From Collimonas sp. OK307 (GTDB taxonomy: Bacteria > Pseudomonadota > Gammaproteobacteria > Burkholderiales > Burkholderiaceae_D), in NCBI RefSeq assembly GCF_900113705.1, contig NZ_FOQI01000028.1, positions 1-32,234 on the forward strand: a stretch of 32,234 nt of DNA, written 5' to 3'. Shown here one piece after another: positions 8,935-17,969 of the stretch. A model generated the notes under the pieces. It was given only the letters and a program-made list of their open reading frames with translations. It ran no database searches and was not told the origin of the DNA. The first letter of the stretch is position 1; each line of letters begins with the position of its first letter. A program made the translations under genes and the position numbers.

Positions 8935-10119
8935 ATGAAAAAACCGTCTTTCAAGCAAATAGCAATCGCCGCAGTCGTCGTTGTCATTGGCAGCGGCGCG
9001 TTCTGGGCCATTACCGGCAATCACGCTAAATCCGTCGACAAGGAGCCGGCCAAGCCGAAGGCGTCGCTCACCGTTACCACCACCAAAGCACAAAGCATCG
9101 ACTGGCCATTGTCCCTGTCTGCCAACGGCAGCATCGCCGCGTGGCAAGAAGCCGTGGTCGGCAGCGAGCTGGGCGGATTGTTGCTGGCGGAAGTGCGGGT
9201 CAACGTCGGCGACGTCGTCAAGCGTGGCCAGCTCCTGGCCCGGTTTACCAATGAAAGCGTGGCGGCCCAGGTGGCGCAGCAAAAAGCCGCGGTGGAAGAA
9301 GCGCGCGCCGCCTTGTCCGAGGCCGATGCGAATGCTGAACGGGCACGGACTCTGGTCAATAGCGGCGCCTTGAGCGGTCAGCAAACCACGCAATACGAGG
9401 TGGCTCAGCGCAGTGCCAAAGCACGTTTGTTGTCGGCCCAGGCGAGCCTGGAAATGCAACAGATCCGGTTGCGCCAGACCCAGGTGATTGCGCCCGACGA
9501 CGGGGTTATTTCTTCGCGCACCGCAACGGTTGGCGCGGTGGCATCCCAAGGGCAAGAGCTATTCAAGCTGATTCGCCAGAATCGTCTTGAATGGCGCGCC
9601 GAAGTTAACGCCACGGACCTGTTGCAAATCAAGGTCGGGCAGGCAGTGAAATTACGCGTGACCAACGGTGTCCTGGTAGACGGCAAGGTGCGCATGATTG
9701 CACCTACGGTAGATCCGCTTACTCGCAACGCGCTGGTGTATGTCGATTTACCGGTGCCAGGCAGTGCGCACGCCGGCATGTTCGGCACCGGCCAGTTTTT
9801 GCTGGGTCAAGCCGAAGCACTTACCTTGCCGCAAAGCTCGGTGGTGATGCGCGACGGCTTTAGTTATGTCTACCAATTGGGTAAGGACGACAAGGTCATA
9901 CAAACCAAGGTGACTCTGGGGCGTCGTGTCGGCGAACGGATCGAAGTGGCCAGTGGCGACAATGGCATCACGCCGGCGATGATCCTGATAGAAAAGGGCG
10001 CGGGATTCCTGGCAGACGGTGATACGGTACGTGTGGCTAATCCGGCGGACGCTAAGCCCGCCGTTAATCCCGTCGTTAAGCCGATTTCGGCCCGCAACGC
10101 ATCGCTGGCATCGAAGTAA
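8935..10119 (+). CDS. RND efflux periplasmic adaptor subunit (membrane fusion protein)
   Basis: 394-residue HlyD/AcrA-type adaptor linking the inner-membrane pump to the outer-membrane duct. It has one N-terminal membrane anchor or uncleaved signal (IAIAAVVVVIGSGAFWAI, residues 8-25) and no lipobox. The biotinyl-lipoyl-like half-motif is AVVGSELGGLLLAEVRVNVGDVVKRGQLLARF (about 72-103). A coiled-coil hairpin follows (AAQVAQQKAAVEEARAALSEADANAERARTLV), then the second lipoyl half (TQVIAPDDGVISSRTATVGAVASQGQELFKLI) and the beta-barrel domain. The ribosome-binding site is weak (AAAGAA). It lies 23 bp after the duct gene and 13 bp before the pump gene, so co-transcription is likely. Confidence 0.95.
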   Translation: MKKPSFKQIAIAAVVVVIGSGAFWAITGNHAKSVDKEPAKPKASLTVTTTKAQSIDWPLSLSANGSIAAWQEAVVGSELGGLLLAEVRVNVGDVVKRGQLLARFTNESVAAQVAQQKAAVEEARAALSEADANAERARTLVNSGALSGQQTTQYEVAQRSAKARLLSAQASLEMQQIRLRQTQVIAPDDGVISSRTATVGAVASQGQELFKLIRQNRLEWRAEVNATDLLQIKVGQAVKLRVTNGVLVDGKVRMIAPTVDPLTRNALVYVDLPVPGSAHAGMFGTGQFLLGQAEALTLPQSSVVMRDGFSYVYQLGKDDKVIQTKVTLGRRVGERIEVASGDNGITPAMILIEKGAGFLADGDTVRVANPADAKPAVNPVVKPISARNASLASK

Positions 10120-10132
10120 GCGAGGATCCGCC

Positions 10133-13100
10133 ATGAATTTTTCCTCTCTCTCGATCAAACATCCGGTGCCGGCCATTTTGCTGTTCATTTTGCTGACCAT
10201 CATGGGATTGATGAGTTTCAAAAGCATGATTGTGCAGAGTGATCCGGACATCGAATTTCCGTTCATTTCAGTGACGGCCAGTTTGCCAGGTGCATCGCCG
10301 TCGCAGCTGGAAACGGAAGTCGCGCGCAAGATTGAAAATTCGGTGGCTACCGTCACCGACATCCGTCATATCTACACCACCATCAGCGATGGCGTAGTGA
10401 ATATCCAGATCGAATTTCGCCTGGAAAAAGACATTGCCGAAGCGATGAATGATGTACGCGATGCGGTCAATCGCGTGCGTAGCGATATGCCTTCCGATCT
10501 GCGCGACCCTGTCTATGGCAAGGCCAGCACTTCAGGTCAGCCGATCATCACGTACACCGTAAAATCCGATCAGCTGGATGAAGAAGCATTGTCCTGGTTT
10601 GTTGACAATGACGTTTCCAAAGCCCTGCTGTCGGTTCAAGGTGTGGGGAAGATAGCCCGGGTCGGTGGTGTCAATCGTGAGGTGCTGGTTGAACTCGATC
10701 CTGAACGCATGGCGGCCTTGAACGTCTCAGCGGCGCAAATCTCGCGCCAGCTGCAACGTGTGCAGCAGGAGGCGCCGGGCGGAAAAGCCGATATCAGCGG
10801 CGCCCGGCAATCGGTGCGCACCATCGGCACCGTCGGCAATGTGGCTGAGATCGCTGCGTTGCAGATGGCTTTGCCGGACGGTCACGTTATCCGCCTGGAC
10901 CAGGTCGCCAAGGTGACCGATGGCGTCGGTGAACGCACGGCGATTACGCTGCTCGACGGCAAACCGGTGGTCGGATTTGAAATCACACGAAGCAAGGGCG
11001 CTGGCGAAATCGTTGTCGCCAAAGCCGTAAAAAAAGCGGTCGCTGCGCTGAACGAGAAAGCGTCGCACGTCAAGATCGAAGAAGCTTTCAATAACGTCGA
11101 CGCCGTCCAGGAAAACTACGATGGTTCCATGTCGCTGTTGTATGAGGGGGCGATCCTGGCAGTGCTGGTGGTCTGGTTCTTCTTGCGCGACTGGCGCGCA
11201 ACGCTGGTGGCTGCTGCTGCTCTGCCGCTGTCTATCATCCCCACTTTCATGGCGATGAATTACCTTGGCTTTACTCTCAACGGCGTGACTTTACTGTCGC
11301 TGGCGCTGGTGATCGGGATCCTGGTTGACGATGCGATCGTTGAAATCGAAAACATCGTGCGCCATCTGCGCATGGGGAAAACGCCGTATCAGGCGGCGAT
11401 GGAAGCTGCCGACGAAATCGGCCTGGCGGTGGTGGCCACCACGTTTACGCTGGTCGCGGTGTTTTTGCCAACGGCATTCATGAGTGGCATCGTCGGTAAA
11501 TTTTTCAAGCAATTCGGCTGGACTGCCGCCATTGCGGTGACTACCTCATTGATAGTGGCTCGGCTGCTGACGCCGATGATGGCGGCGTATTTGTTAAAGC
11601 CGATCGTGCATGAGAAAAAGGAAAGTCGTTTGATGACCAGGTATCTGGTGGTTGCATCGTGGTGCATGCATCACCGGGTCAAGACCACGATCATGGCTGC
11701 GGTATTCTTTGCTGCATCCCTGGCGATGATTCCTTTCTTGCCGACCGGCTTCATTCCCGCTAGCGACAGAGGCCAGACGCAAGTCACGCTGGAACTGCCG
11801 CCTGGCAGCATCCTGGCGGATACCCGCGCCAGCGCAGAATACGCACGCAGCTTGTTGATGACCAATAAGGATGTGTCCCAGGTGTATAGCGCGATTGGCG
11901 GCGATGATGCAAGGCGCGCGACTTTGACCGTACTGCTCAGGGATATGCCGGAGCGTAAAAAGAAGCAGAGCGAGGTCGATATGGAGCTGCGCAAGCTGCT
12001 GCAGCAGTTACCAGGTTTGCGGTTTACAGTCGGCGCCGGCGGCAACGGCGAGGAACTGCAATTATTGTTGTCCGGCGACGATCCGCAAGCACTCAGTGCG
12101 GTGACGCAAGCGGTAGAGCGTGAAATCCGCGGCATTCCGGATCTCGGTAATGTGACTTCCAGCATCAGCCTGGTGCGTCCGGAAATCATCGTCACGCCTG
12201 ATTTTGCCAAAGCCGCCGATCTTGGCGTTACCGCTTCGGCGATTGGCGATACGCTGCGCATAGCGACTTCGGGCGACTACGATCAATCGGTTGCCAAGCT
12301 GAATCTGCCGGAACGCCAGGTGCCGATTCGCGTGCGCTTGCCGGAAGATGCGCGGCACGACATGAGTGTGCTGGAACGCCTGTCGGTGCAAGGAAAAAAC
12401 GGCAACGTCCCGCTTAGCTCTGTCGCCGATATTCGTTTTGACAGCGGACCGGCGCGTATCGACCGCATCGACCGTAACCGCCGCGTGATCATCCATGTTG
12501 AGCTGAACGGTCACGAACTGGGTGAAGTAATGGACAAGATCAATCAGTTACCGAACCTGAAAAACCTGCCACCTAACGTCAAGCGCGGCGAATTGGGCGA
12601 TGCGGAAGTCATGAAGGAGTTGTTCTCCGGGTTCGCCGTGGCGATGCTGACTGGTGTCTTGTGCGTCTATATGGTGCTGGTGCTGCTGTTCAAAGGATTC
12701 TTGCAACCGGTGACGATTCTGGCGGCATTACCTTTGTCCATCGGTGGCGCATTTGCGGCATTGCTGATCACACATAATTCGTTCTCCATGCCGTCGCTCA
12801 TCGGTTTGCTGATGTTGATGGGGATTGCGGTCAAGAATTCGATTCTGCTGGTGGAGTACGCCATTGTGGCCCGGCGCGATCACGGACTGAGCCGCTTCGA
12901 CGCCTTGATGGATGCTTGCCACAAGCGGGCCCAGCCGATCGTCATGACCACCATCGCCATGGGTGCCGGCATGTTGCCGATTGCGCTGGGATTGGGAGCC
13001 GACTCCAGTTTCCGCGGACCGATGGCGATTGCCGTGATCGGCGGGTTGGTGACGTCGACATTCTTGAGTCTGCTGGTGATACCGGTGGTATTTACGTATG

Positions 13101-13201
13101 TCGATGACTTCCTGATTTGGTCTAAACGTAAATTCCGGCGCAAACACGGTGAGGCAGCTGCCGGTGTAGCTGGTGGCAAACTACATGCCGCTGAGAAGTA
13201 G
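10133..13201 (+). CDS. RND multidrug efflux transporter (AcrB/MdtB-like pump)
   Basis: 1022-residue inner-membrane proton/drug antiporter. The ATG at 10133 gives MNFSSLSIKHPVPAILLFILL, the standard first helix; an upstream extension overlapping the adaptor gene is rejected. The proton-relay Asp pair is visible in TM4 (LVDDAIVEIEN, D399-D400) and the partner Lys in TM10 (GIAVKNSILLVEYA, K901). Two large periplasmic loops follow TM1 and TM7, as in all RND pumps. The sequence resembles the smaller-loop MdtB/VexF-like branch of the family more than AcrB, but substrate class cannot be assigned. It is the last gene of the efflux operon; a GTAGGGTGGGCA hairpin follows immediately. Confidence 0.96.
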   Translation: MNFSSLSIKHPVPAILLFILLTIMGLMSFKSMIVQSDPDIEFPFISVTASLPGASPSQLETEVARKIENSVATVTDIRHIYTTISDGVVNIQIEFRLEKDIAEAMNDVRDAVNRVRSDMPSDLRDPVYGKASTSGQPIITYTVKSDQLDEEALSWFVDNDVSKALLSVQGVGKIARVGGVNREVLVELDPERMAALNVSAAQISRQLQRVQQEAPGGKADISGARQSVRTIGTVGNVAEIAALQMALPDGHVIRLDQVAKVTDGVGERTAITLLDGKPVVGFEITRSKGAGEIVVAKAVKKAVAALNEKASHVKIEEAFNNVDAVQENYDGSMSLLYEGAILAVLVVWFFLRDWRATLVAAAALPLSIIPTFMAMNYLGFTLNGVTLLSLALVIGILVDDAIVEIENIVRHLRMGKTPYQAAMEAADEIGLAVVATTFTLVAVFLPTAFMSGIVGKFFKQFGWTAAIAVTTSLIVARLLTPMMAAYLLKPIVHEKKESRLMTRYLVVASWCMHHRVKTTIMAAVFFAASLAMIPFLPTGFIPASDRGQTQVTLELPPGSILADTRASAEYARSLLMTNKDVSQVYSAIGGDDARRATLTVLLRDMPERKKKQSEVDMELRKLLQQLPGLRFTVGAGGNGEELQLLLSGDDPQALSAVTQAVEREIRGIPDLGNVTSSISLVRPEIIVTPDFAKAADLGVTASAIGDTLRIATSGDYDQSVAKLNLPERQVPIRVRLPEDARHDMSVLERLSVQGKNGNVPLSSVADIRFDSGPARIDRIDRNRRVIIHVELNGHELGEVMDKINQLPNLKNLPPNVKRGELGDAEVMKELFSGFAVAMLTGVLCVYMVLVLLFKGFLQPVTILAALPLSIGGAFAALLITHNSFSMPSLIGLLMLMGIAVKNSILLVEYAIVARRDHGLSRFDALMDACHKRAQPIVMTTIAMGAGMLPIALGLGADSSFRGPMAIAVIGGLVTSTFLSLLVIPVVFTYVDDFLIWSKRKFRRKHGEAAAGVAGGKLHAAEK

Positions 13202-13243
13202 CAGTAGGGTGGGCAAGCCGTTGTGCCCACCCTACGACTGCGT
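13201..13243. repeat. Hairpin repeat with GTAGGGTGGGCA arms
   Basis: A 12-bp perfect stem (13204-13215 with 13224-13235) has an 8-nt loop, and flanking GCA/TGC can extend it. It begins 1 bp after the pump stop codon and has no T-run, so it looks more like a dispersed REP-type element than a classical terminator, though it could stabilise the mRNA 3' end. Confidence 0.6.
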
Positions 13244-13362
13244 GCTGCATCCAACGAAAATACACGAAAGTCCCTGGTTACCCTATGCTATCGATAAAAA
13301 TGGCTTGGCGGCTTGATTGCAGCCTCGCCGCATCTCGATACAGGATTCAACTGAGGACAAAC

Positions 13363-14013
13363 ATGGATATACGCCGCCTGGTTTTTCATACACACCCGCG
13401 TCTGGTGATTGCGTTGCTGGTAGGTGTCGTGGTCTGGGCGATCCTGCCGCAGGGCTCGCACCTGACGCAGCTGCTGATAGCCTGGAATGCAGGCGTCTGG
13501 ACTTACCTGGTGACGCTTTGGTGGATGATGACCAGAGCCACATCGGAACTGGTGAAAAGCCGCGCCGCCATAGAAGATGAAAACGATACCATGATCCTGG
13601 TCATCATTTGCATCGCGGCCGTTTCCAGCATCGGCGCGGTGGTAATGGGATTGACGCAAACCAAGGACTTCTTGCCGGGACCGAAAGAACTCCGGTACTT
13701 GTTTACCGGGATGACTGTGCTGGGCTCGTGGTTCATGGTCGGCACCGTCTTCGCCTTGCACTATGCACGTCTGTTCTATGCCTGCGATGCCGACAAACTG
13801 CCGCTGCGCTTCCCTGACGATGAAAAGAATCCCGATTACTGGGATTTCCTCTATTTTTCTTTCACCATGGCGGTTGCGGTACAAACTTCCGATGTGAGCA
13901 TCATGACGCGACCAATGCGCAAGATCGTCTTGATGCAGTCGATACTGACGTTCCTGTTCAATTCAGCCATCCTGGGCTTGTCGATCAATATCGCGGCCGG
14001 TCTGGTCGGGTAA
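13363..14013 (+). CDS. DUF1345 family integral membrane protein
   Basis: 216-residue inner-membrane protein of unknown function. The ATG at 13363 (MDIRRLVFHTHPRLVIALLVGVVVWAILP) has GAGGA about 6 nt upstream and gives the typical family start; a 26-codon upstream extension is unlikely. About five hydrophobic segments are visible: residues 13-29, 36-54, 78-97, 120-140 and 193-214. The family hallmark is the C-terminal FLYFSFTMAVAVQTSDVSIMTRPMRKIVLMQSILTFLFNSAILGLSIN, where the polar run QTSDVSI sits between two helices. It is monocistronic, followed by a strong terminator. Its position after the efflux operon may be coincidental. Confidence 0.85.
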   Translation: MDIRRLVFHTHPRLVIALLVGVVVWAILPQGSHLTQLLIAWNAGVWTYLVTLWWMMTRATSELVKSRAAIEDENDTMILVIICIAAVSSIGAVVMGLTQTKDFLPGPKELRYLFTGMTVLGSWFMVGTVFALHYARLFYACDADKLPLRFPDDEKNPDYWDFLYFSFTMAVAVQTSDVSIMTRPMRKIVLMQSILTFLFNSAILGLSINIAAGLVG

Positions 14014-14044
14014 GTTTCCGATAAGAGCGTTTCGCTTGCGACGT

Positions 14045-14077
14045 AAAAAAAGCCAATCCTTGCGGATTGGCTTTTTT
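14045..14077. terminator. Bidirectional terminator between the DUF1345 gene and mgtA
   Basis: Perfect stem AGCCAATCC (14051-14059) / GGATTGGCT (14064-14072) with loop TTGC, preceded by a run of A's and followed by six T's. It can terminate the convergent transcripts from both sides. Confidence 0.92.
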
Positions 14078-14136
14078 CTTATGGGGCCGGGAATGACCGG
14101 TTAAATCATCATCCCCGCCACTGTCAACATATCGCC

Positions 14137-16899
14137 TTATTGCCAGCCGTAGCGGCGGGCATACCAGCCCTTCATTGCCTGCGTCAGTACCGCATAGGCA
14201 ACCAGGATCACCAGCAGCCACGGGAAGTATGTCAGCGGCAAAGCCTGCAGCTTGAAGTAATGCGCCAGCGGCGACATCGGCAACAGGATTCCGACCAGCA
14301 TGATGATGATGGTCATGCTCATCAGGGCCCACGATGCGCGGCTCTGGAAGAATGGAATCTTGCGGGTGCGGATCATGTGCACGATCAAGGTTTGCGACAG
14401 CAGGCCTTCGATGAACCAGCCGGACTGGAACAGGGTCTGGTGTTCCGGTGTATTGGCGCCGAAGATGTACCACATCAACGCAAAAGTGGTGATGTCGAAA
14501 ATTGAACTGATCGGGCCGAAGAACACCATGAAACGACCGATTTCGCCGGCATTCCAGCGTTGCGGTTTTTCCAGGAATTCCTTGTCGACGTTATCGAAAG
14601 GGATCGTGATTTGTGAAATATCGTACAGCAGGTTTTGCACCAGCAGATGCAAAGGCAGCATCGGCAGGAATGGCAGAAATGCGCTGGCGACCAGTACCGA
14701 GAATACATTGCCGAAGTTGGAGCTGGCAGTCATCTTGATGTATTTCAGCATGTTGGCGAAAGTCTTGCGGCCTTCCAGCACACCTTCTTCCAGCACCATC
14801 AGGCTCTTTTCGAGCAAGATGATATCGGCCGCTTCCTTGGCGATATCGACTGCGGTATCGACCGAGATGCCGATGTCGGCAGCACGCAGCGCCGGTGCGT
14901 CGTTGATGCCGTCGCCCATGAACCCGACCACGTGCCCCTTGTCATGCAAAACCCGCACGATACGTTCCTTGTGGGTCGGGCTGAGCTTGGCGAACACGGT
15001 AGTAGTGTCGACTGCGACCGCGAGATCGGCGTCGCTCATTTTTTCGACATCGGAACCGAGCAGCATGCCGTCCACCGCCAGGCCGACCTGGCGGCAGATC
15101 TTGGCGGTCACCAGTTCGTTATCGCCGGTCAGGATCTTGACGGTGATGCCGTGTGCCTTGAGCGCATCCAGCGCCGGTTTGGTCGACTCTTTCGGTGGAT
15201 CGAGGAAGGCGATGTAACCGATCAGCACCAGGTTGCATTCATCGGCCACGCCGTACACTTCCTTGGTCGGCGGCAGATCCTTGGCCGCTACCGCCACCAC
15301 ACGCAAGCCTTCAGCATTCAGGCTGGAGGTGGTTTCGTAGATTTCTTGCAGCAGCTCCTTGGTGAACGGCACCACTTCGCCATTATGGCGAGCGTGGGTA
15401 CAGACCGAAACGATTTCTTCCACCGCACCTTTACAGATCAGTTCATGATGGTCTTCGCGCTCGCTGACCACCACCGACATGCGGCGGCGCTGGAAATCGA
15501 ATGGAATTTCATCGACCTTGCGGTAGGCTGAGGCCAGCGCCATTTCGCGCTGCAACTCGGCGTGGTCGAGCACGGCCACATCCAGCAGGTTTTTCAGGCC
15601 GGTTTGATAGTGGCTGTTGAGGTAGGCATATTCCAGTACCAGATCATCCTGCTCGCCGAGGATGTCGGTATGGCGCTCCAGGAAAATCTTGTCCTGGGTC
15701 AGGGTCCCGGTTTTGTCTGTACACAGCACATCCATGGCGCCGAAATTCTGGATCGCATCAAGCCGCTTGACGATCACTTTTTTACGCGACAGGGCGACCG
15801 CGCCCTTGGCCAGCGTCGAGGTGACGATCATCGGCAGCATTTCCGGCGTCAGGCCGACCGCGATCGACATCGCAAACAGGAACGCCTCGACCCAGTCGCC
15901 TTTGGTGTAGCCGTTCAGCAGGAACACCACCGGTGTCATCACCATCATGAAGCGAATCAACAGCCAGCTAACCTTGTTGACGCCGGACTGGAATGCGGTT
16001 GGCGTGCGGTCGGCGGCGGTGACGCGTTCGGCCAGGGCGCCGAAGTAGGTGCGGTTACCGGTAGTTACGACGATCGCAGTGGCCGAGCCGCTGACCACGT
16101 TGGTGCCCATGAAACACAGGTTGTCCAGTTCCAGCGGGTTGCTGGTAGCAGCGCTGCGGTGGGTGATGAATTTCTCCACTGGCAGCGATTCGCCGGTCAT
16201 GGCGGCCTGGCTGATAAACAGATCCTTGGCAGTCAGCAAGCGCAAATCGGCTGGAATCATGTCGCCGGCAGACAACTGGACGATATCGCCCGGAACCAGT
16301 TTCTTGATCGGCAATTCGATGCGGCGCGCGCCCTTCGGATGCAAGGTGACGTCGAAGTAGCGCAAAGCTTCTTCGGCAATGTCTTCGGCCAGGTCATGCC
16401 GCAGCACGGTGGCGGTATTGCTGACCATTGCCTTGAGTTTGTCGGCCGCGGTGTTGGAGCGCGATTCCTGGATGAAGCGCATCAGTGTCGACAACACCAC
16501 CATCGAGCCGATGACGATGGTGGCTTTCATGTCTTCGGTGAGGAAGGACACAGCGGCCAGCACGGTCAGCAGCAGATTGAACGGATTCTTATAACATTGC
16601 CACAGATGTACCCATTTCGAGATCGGCTTTTCATGTTCGACTTCATTCGGGCCGGCGATGGCGCGGATATCGTCCGCCTCGGCTTCTGTCAGGCCGTCGG
16701 CACGGCTGTGCAGGGTCTGGAACAGTTCGCTGATATCGACACGGGCCGCGCCGGACAAGGTTTCTGCCAGTGACGGCGGCACTTCTTTGGTAACCGGCGT
16801 GCTGCGAAACATGTCCGCGCCAAGACGGCGAAAGTGGCGATCCATGCCATGCGTGCGGACAAAGCTGACGAATGTTTCTTTAAGAATATTCAGATTCAT
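14137..16899 (-). CDS. mgtA: Mg2+-importing P-type ATPase (MgtA/MgtB type)
   Basis: P3B-type ATPase that brings Mg2+ into the cytoplasm, 920 residues from the ATG at 16899 (MNLNILKETFVSF). An ATG 24 bp upstream is possible; AAGAAG about 6 nt before 16899 favours the shorter form. Visible motifs are TGES of the actuator domain (235-238), the phosphorylation motif DKTGTLT with Asp395, the nucleotide-binding segment MSVVVSEREDHHELICKGAVEEI, TGDN, and the hinge GDGINDAPAL (662-671). Ten membrane helices are expected; the C-terminal four are clear (for example HLLVQNLLYDISQITIPFDNVD). Mg2+ specificity is inferred from overall similarity to MgtA/MgtB. It stands alone on the minus strand. The upstream DNA carries three 14-bp direct repeats, and no leader peptide was recognised. 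Confidence 0.95.
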   Translation of the reverse strand: MNLNILKETFVSFVRTHGMDRHFRRLGADMFRSTPVTKEVPPSLAETLSGAARVDISELFQTLHSRADGLTEAEADDIRAIAGPNEVEHEKPISKWVHLWQCYKNPFNLLLTVLAAVSFLTEDMKATIVIGSMVVLSTLMRFIQESRSNTAADKLKAMVSNTATVLRHDLAEDIAEEALRYFDVTLHPKGARRIELPIKKLVPGDIVQLSAGDMIPADLRLLTAKDLFISQAAMTGESLPVEKFITHRSAATSNPLELDNLCFMGTNVVSGSATAIVVTTGNRTYFGALAERVTAADRTPTAFQSGVNKVSWLLIRFMMVMTPVVFLLNGYTKGDWVEAFLFAMSIAVGLTPEMLPMIVTSTLAKGAVALSRKKVIVKRLDAIQNFGAMDVLCTDKTGTLTQDKIFLERHTDILGEQDDLVLEYAYLNSHYQTGLKNLLDVAVLDHAELQREMALASAYRKVDEIPFDFQRRRMSVVVSEREDHHELICKGAVEEIVSVCTHARHNGEVVPFTKELLQEIYETTSSLNAEGLRVVAVAAKDLPPTKEVYGVADECNLVLIGYIAFLDPPKESTKPALDALKAHGITVKILTGDNELVTAKICRQVGLAVDGMLLGSDVEKMSDADLAVAVDTTTVFAKLSPTHKERIVRVLHDKGHVVGFMGDGINDAPALRAADIGISVDTAVDIAKEAADIILLEKSLMVLEEGVLEGRKTFANMLKYIKMTASSNFGNVFSVLVASAFLPFLPMLPLHLLVQNLLYDISQITIPFDNVDKEFLEKPQRWNAGEIGRFMVFFGPISSIFDITTFALMWYIFGANTPEHQTLFQSGWFIEGLLSQTLIVHMIRTRKIPFFQSRASWALMSMTIIIMLVGILLPMSPLAHYFKLQALPLTYFPWLLVILVAYAVLTQAMKGWYARRYGWQ

Positions 16900-16967
16900 G
16901 GAGTTCTTCTTTTTTTCATGCAATACGGTCGGCTGTCGTCGATCAATGTGTTGCTTCCTGCGGGCTT

Positions 16968-17001
16968 TTTAACTTTGTCGATTCAACTTCATCGATTTAA
17001 C
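16968..17001 (-). promoter_or_regulatory. Triple 14-bp direct repeat upstream of mgtA
   Basis: On the minus strand GTTRAA occurs three times at an exact 14-bp period (plus-strand 16996-17001, 16982-16987, 16968-16973). The two complete units share GTTRAATCGAYRAA. The array lies 70-100 bp upstream of the mgtA start, a typical place for an activator-binding array. It is not the 11-bp-period PhoP box of enteric bacteria. Confidence 0.5.
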
Positions 17002-17009
17002 TTTATGTT

Positions 17010-17560
17010 AACGATTGGCAATCCATCCGGATGACAGCGAGTTAGCGAAAAAAGTAAAAGCTTTAGGACGGCACCAGACTGTAAATTCGATCGGTGACAT
17101 CTTGATGACAATGTCGGGTCAATTTCAAGAGCTGGTATCAAGAGTAGATACACAGATGTTCGATGGCTCCAGACATCGGCAAAAGCCAGGGTCGGAGACA
17201 GATTCAGCCTAGCGCGCTACCGGAACGGCAACACAGCTTTGCATAAAACAAGATCAGGTGGTGGAATACTGCATGGCCGGAAACAGATTCCGGACACTGG
17301 GATACCATCATTCGCCGGTGGCGAGATGACGGCAGGGGAATCCTGCGTTATCTTGCCGAGGCGGTGCCAGAACAGGTCTGGCTACAACTGTCACTCGAAC
17401 AAGTGCCCATTAAAAGGGGCTCCATAAAATTTAGACTGGTGGATAGTAGTCGCGCCGTGAGTGGCGGTCAAGAAAATTGTGCAGGACAGCACTAGTTTTT
17501 TCGGCTTTGATTTTTAATTGTTTTTTTAGCATTTTAGCTGTTGTCATTCCATTATTCAGC
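17010..17560. other. Gene-poor region between mgtA and the small membrane protein gene
   Basis: About 550 bp without a convincing gene. A 65-codon frame with a TTG start (17015-17212) has a plausible helical stretch (ELAKKVKALGRHQTVNSIGD) but no ribosome-binding site. An 82-codon frame open from 17247 to 17495 without an ATG encodes protein-like sequence (DTIIRRWRDDGRGILRYLAEAV). Both could be decayed gene pieces. GGGTCGGAGACAGATT near 17190 resembles the GGGGTCAGAGT repeat core. Confidence 0.4.
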
Positions 17561-17561
17561 C

Positions 17562-17589
17562 TTGCCTTTGAGAACCCGAAATCTATACT
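17562..17589 (+). promoter_or_regulatory. Predicted promoter of the small membrane protein gene
   Basis: TTGCCT (17562-17567) and TATACT (17584-17589) are separated by 16 bp, 29 bp before the start codon. The match to sigma-70 consensus is good; no experimental support. Confidence 0.55.
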
Positions 17590-17618
17590 GAAATTACAAG
17601 CAAGCCGAGGAGATAATG

Positions 17619-17801
17619 ATGGTCAACCTGATAATGCACAATCTGCTGTTCTTTGTGCCGGCAGCCATCGCCGGGTTGATATTGTGCGGCGAAGTACCGG
17701 TAGCATCCAAGTTTGCCAGAGGCAGCTTGCGCGCCATCGGCGCTATTTGCGGCGCTTTGGTGGCATTGGTTATTTTGGAAGCCATACCAGCTTTGCTCTG
17801 A
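17619..17801 (+). CDS. Small hydrophobic membrane protein, hypothetical
   Basis: 60-residue protein of unknown function. Two hydrophobic segments are visible: HNLLFFVPAAIAGLILCG (about residues 7-24) and LRAIGAICGALVALVILEAIPALL (about 37-60), joined by a short basic linker (EVPVASKFARGS). This suggests an inner-membrane hairpin. The second of two adjacent ATGs is preferred because GAGGAG ends 6 nt upstream of it; the first, 3 bp earlier, is too close. A good promoter sits just upstream. It precedes dacB by 168 bp and is too far from it for obvious coupling. No family was recognised. Confidence 0.6.
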   Translation: MVNLIMHNLLFFVPAAIAGLILCGEVPVASKFARGSLRAIGAICGALVALVILEAIPALL

Positions 17802-17923
17802 AGCCGCCGTCCAAGGAACCACGTCGGGATCGCTGACAACATCCCGAGGCTACTCTGTTTGCTGCGCATCTGATCGTCTGATTTCAAAGTCGGCGACAAC
17901 TCCTTCCTTTGCATCGCGTGAAC

Positions 17924-17942
17924 GCGTGGGATAATCCCACGC
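17924..17942. promoter_or_regulatory. Perfect inverted repeat upstream of dacB
   Basis: GCGTGGGA-TAA-TCCCACGC, an 8-bp perfect palindrome with a 3-nt centre, 27 bp before the dacB start. It contains GGATAAT, which may serve as a -10 (weak TTTGCA -35 about 16 bp upstream), so it could be an operator covering the promoter. A T-rich run follows (TTCTCTTTTTT), so an attenuator or terminator for the preceding gene is an alternative. Confidence 0.45.
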
Positions 17943-17969
17943 AAATTCTCTTTTTTCACCGGTGCCCAC

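Noticed and set aside
15562-16773. 403-codon plus-strand frame antisense to mgtA
   Set aside because: A His/Gln/Asp-rich shadow of a GC-rich gene whose minus-strand product is unambiguous.
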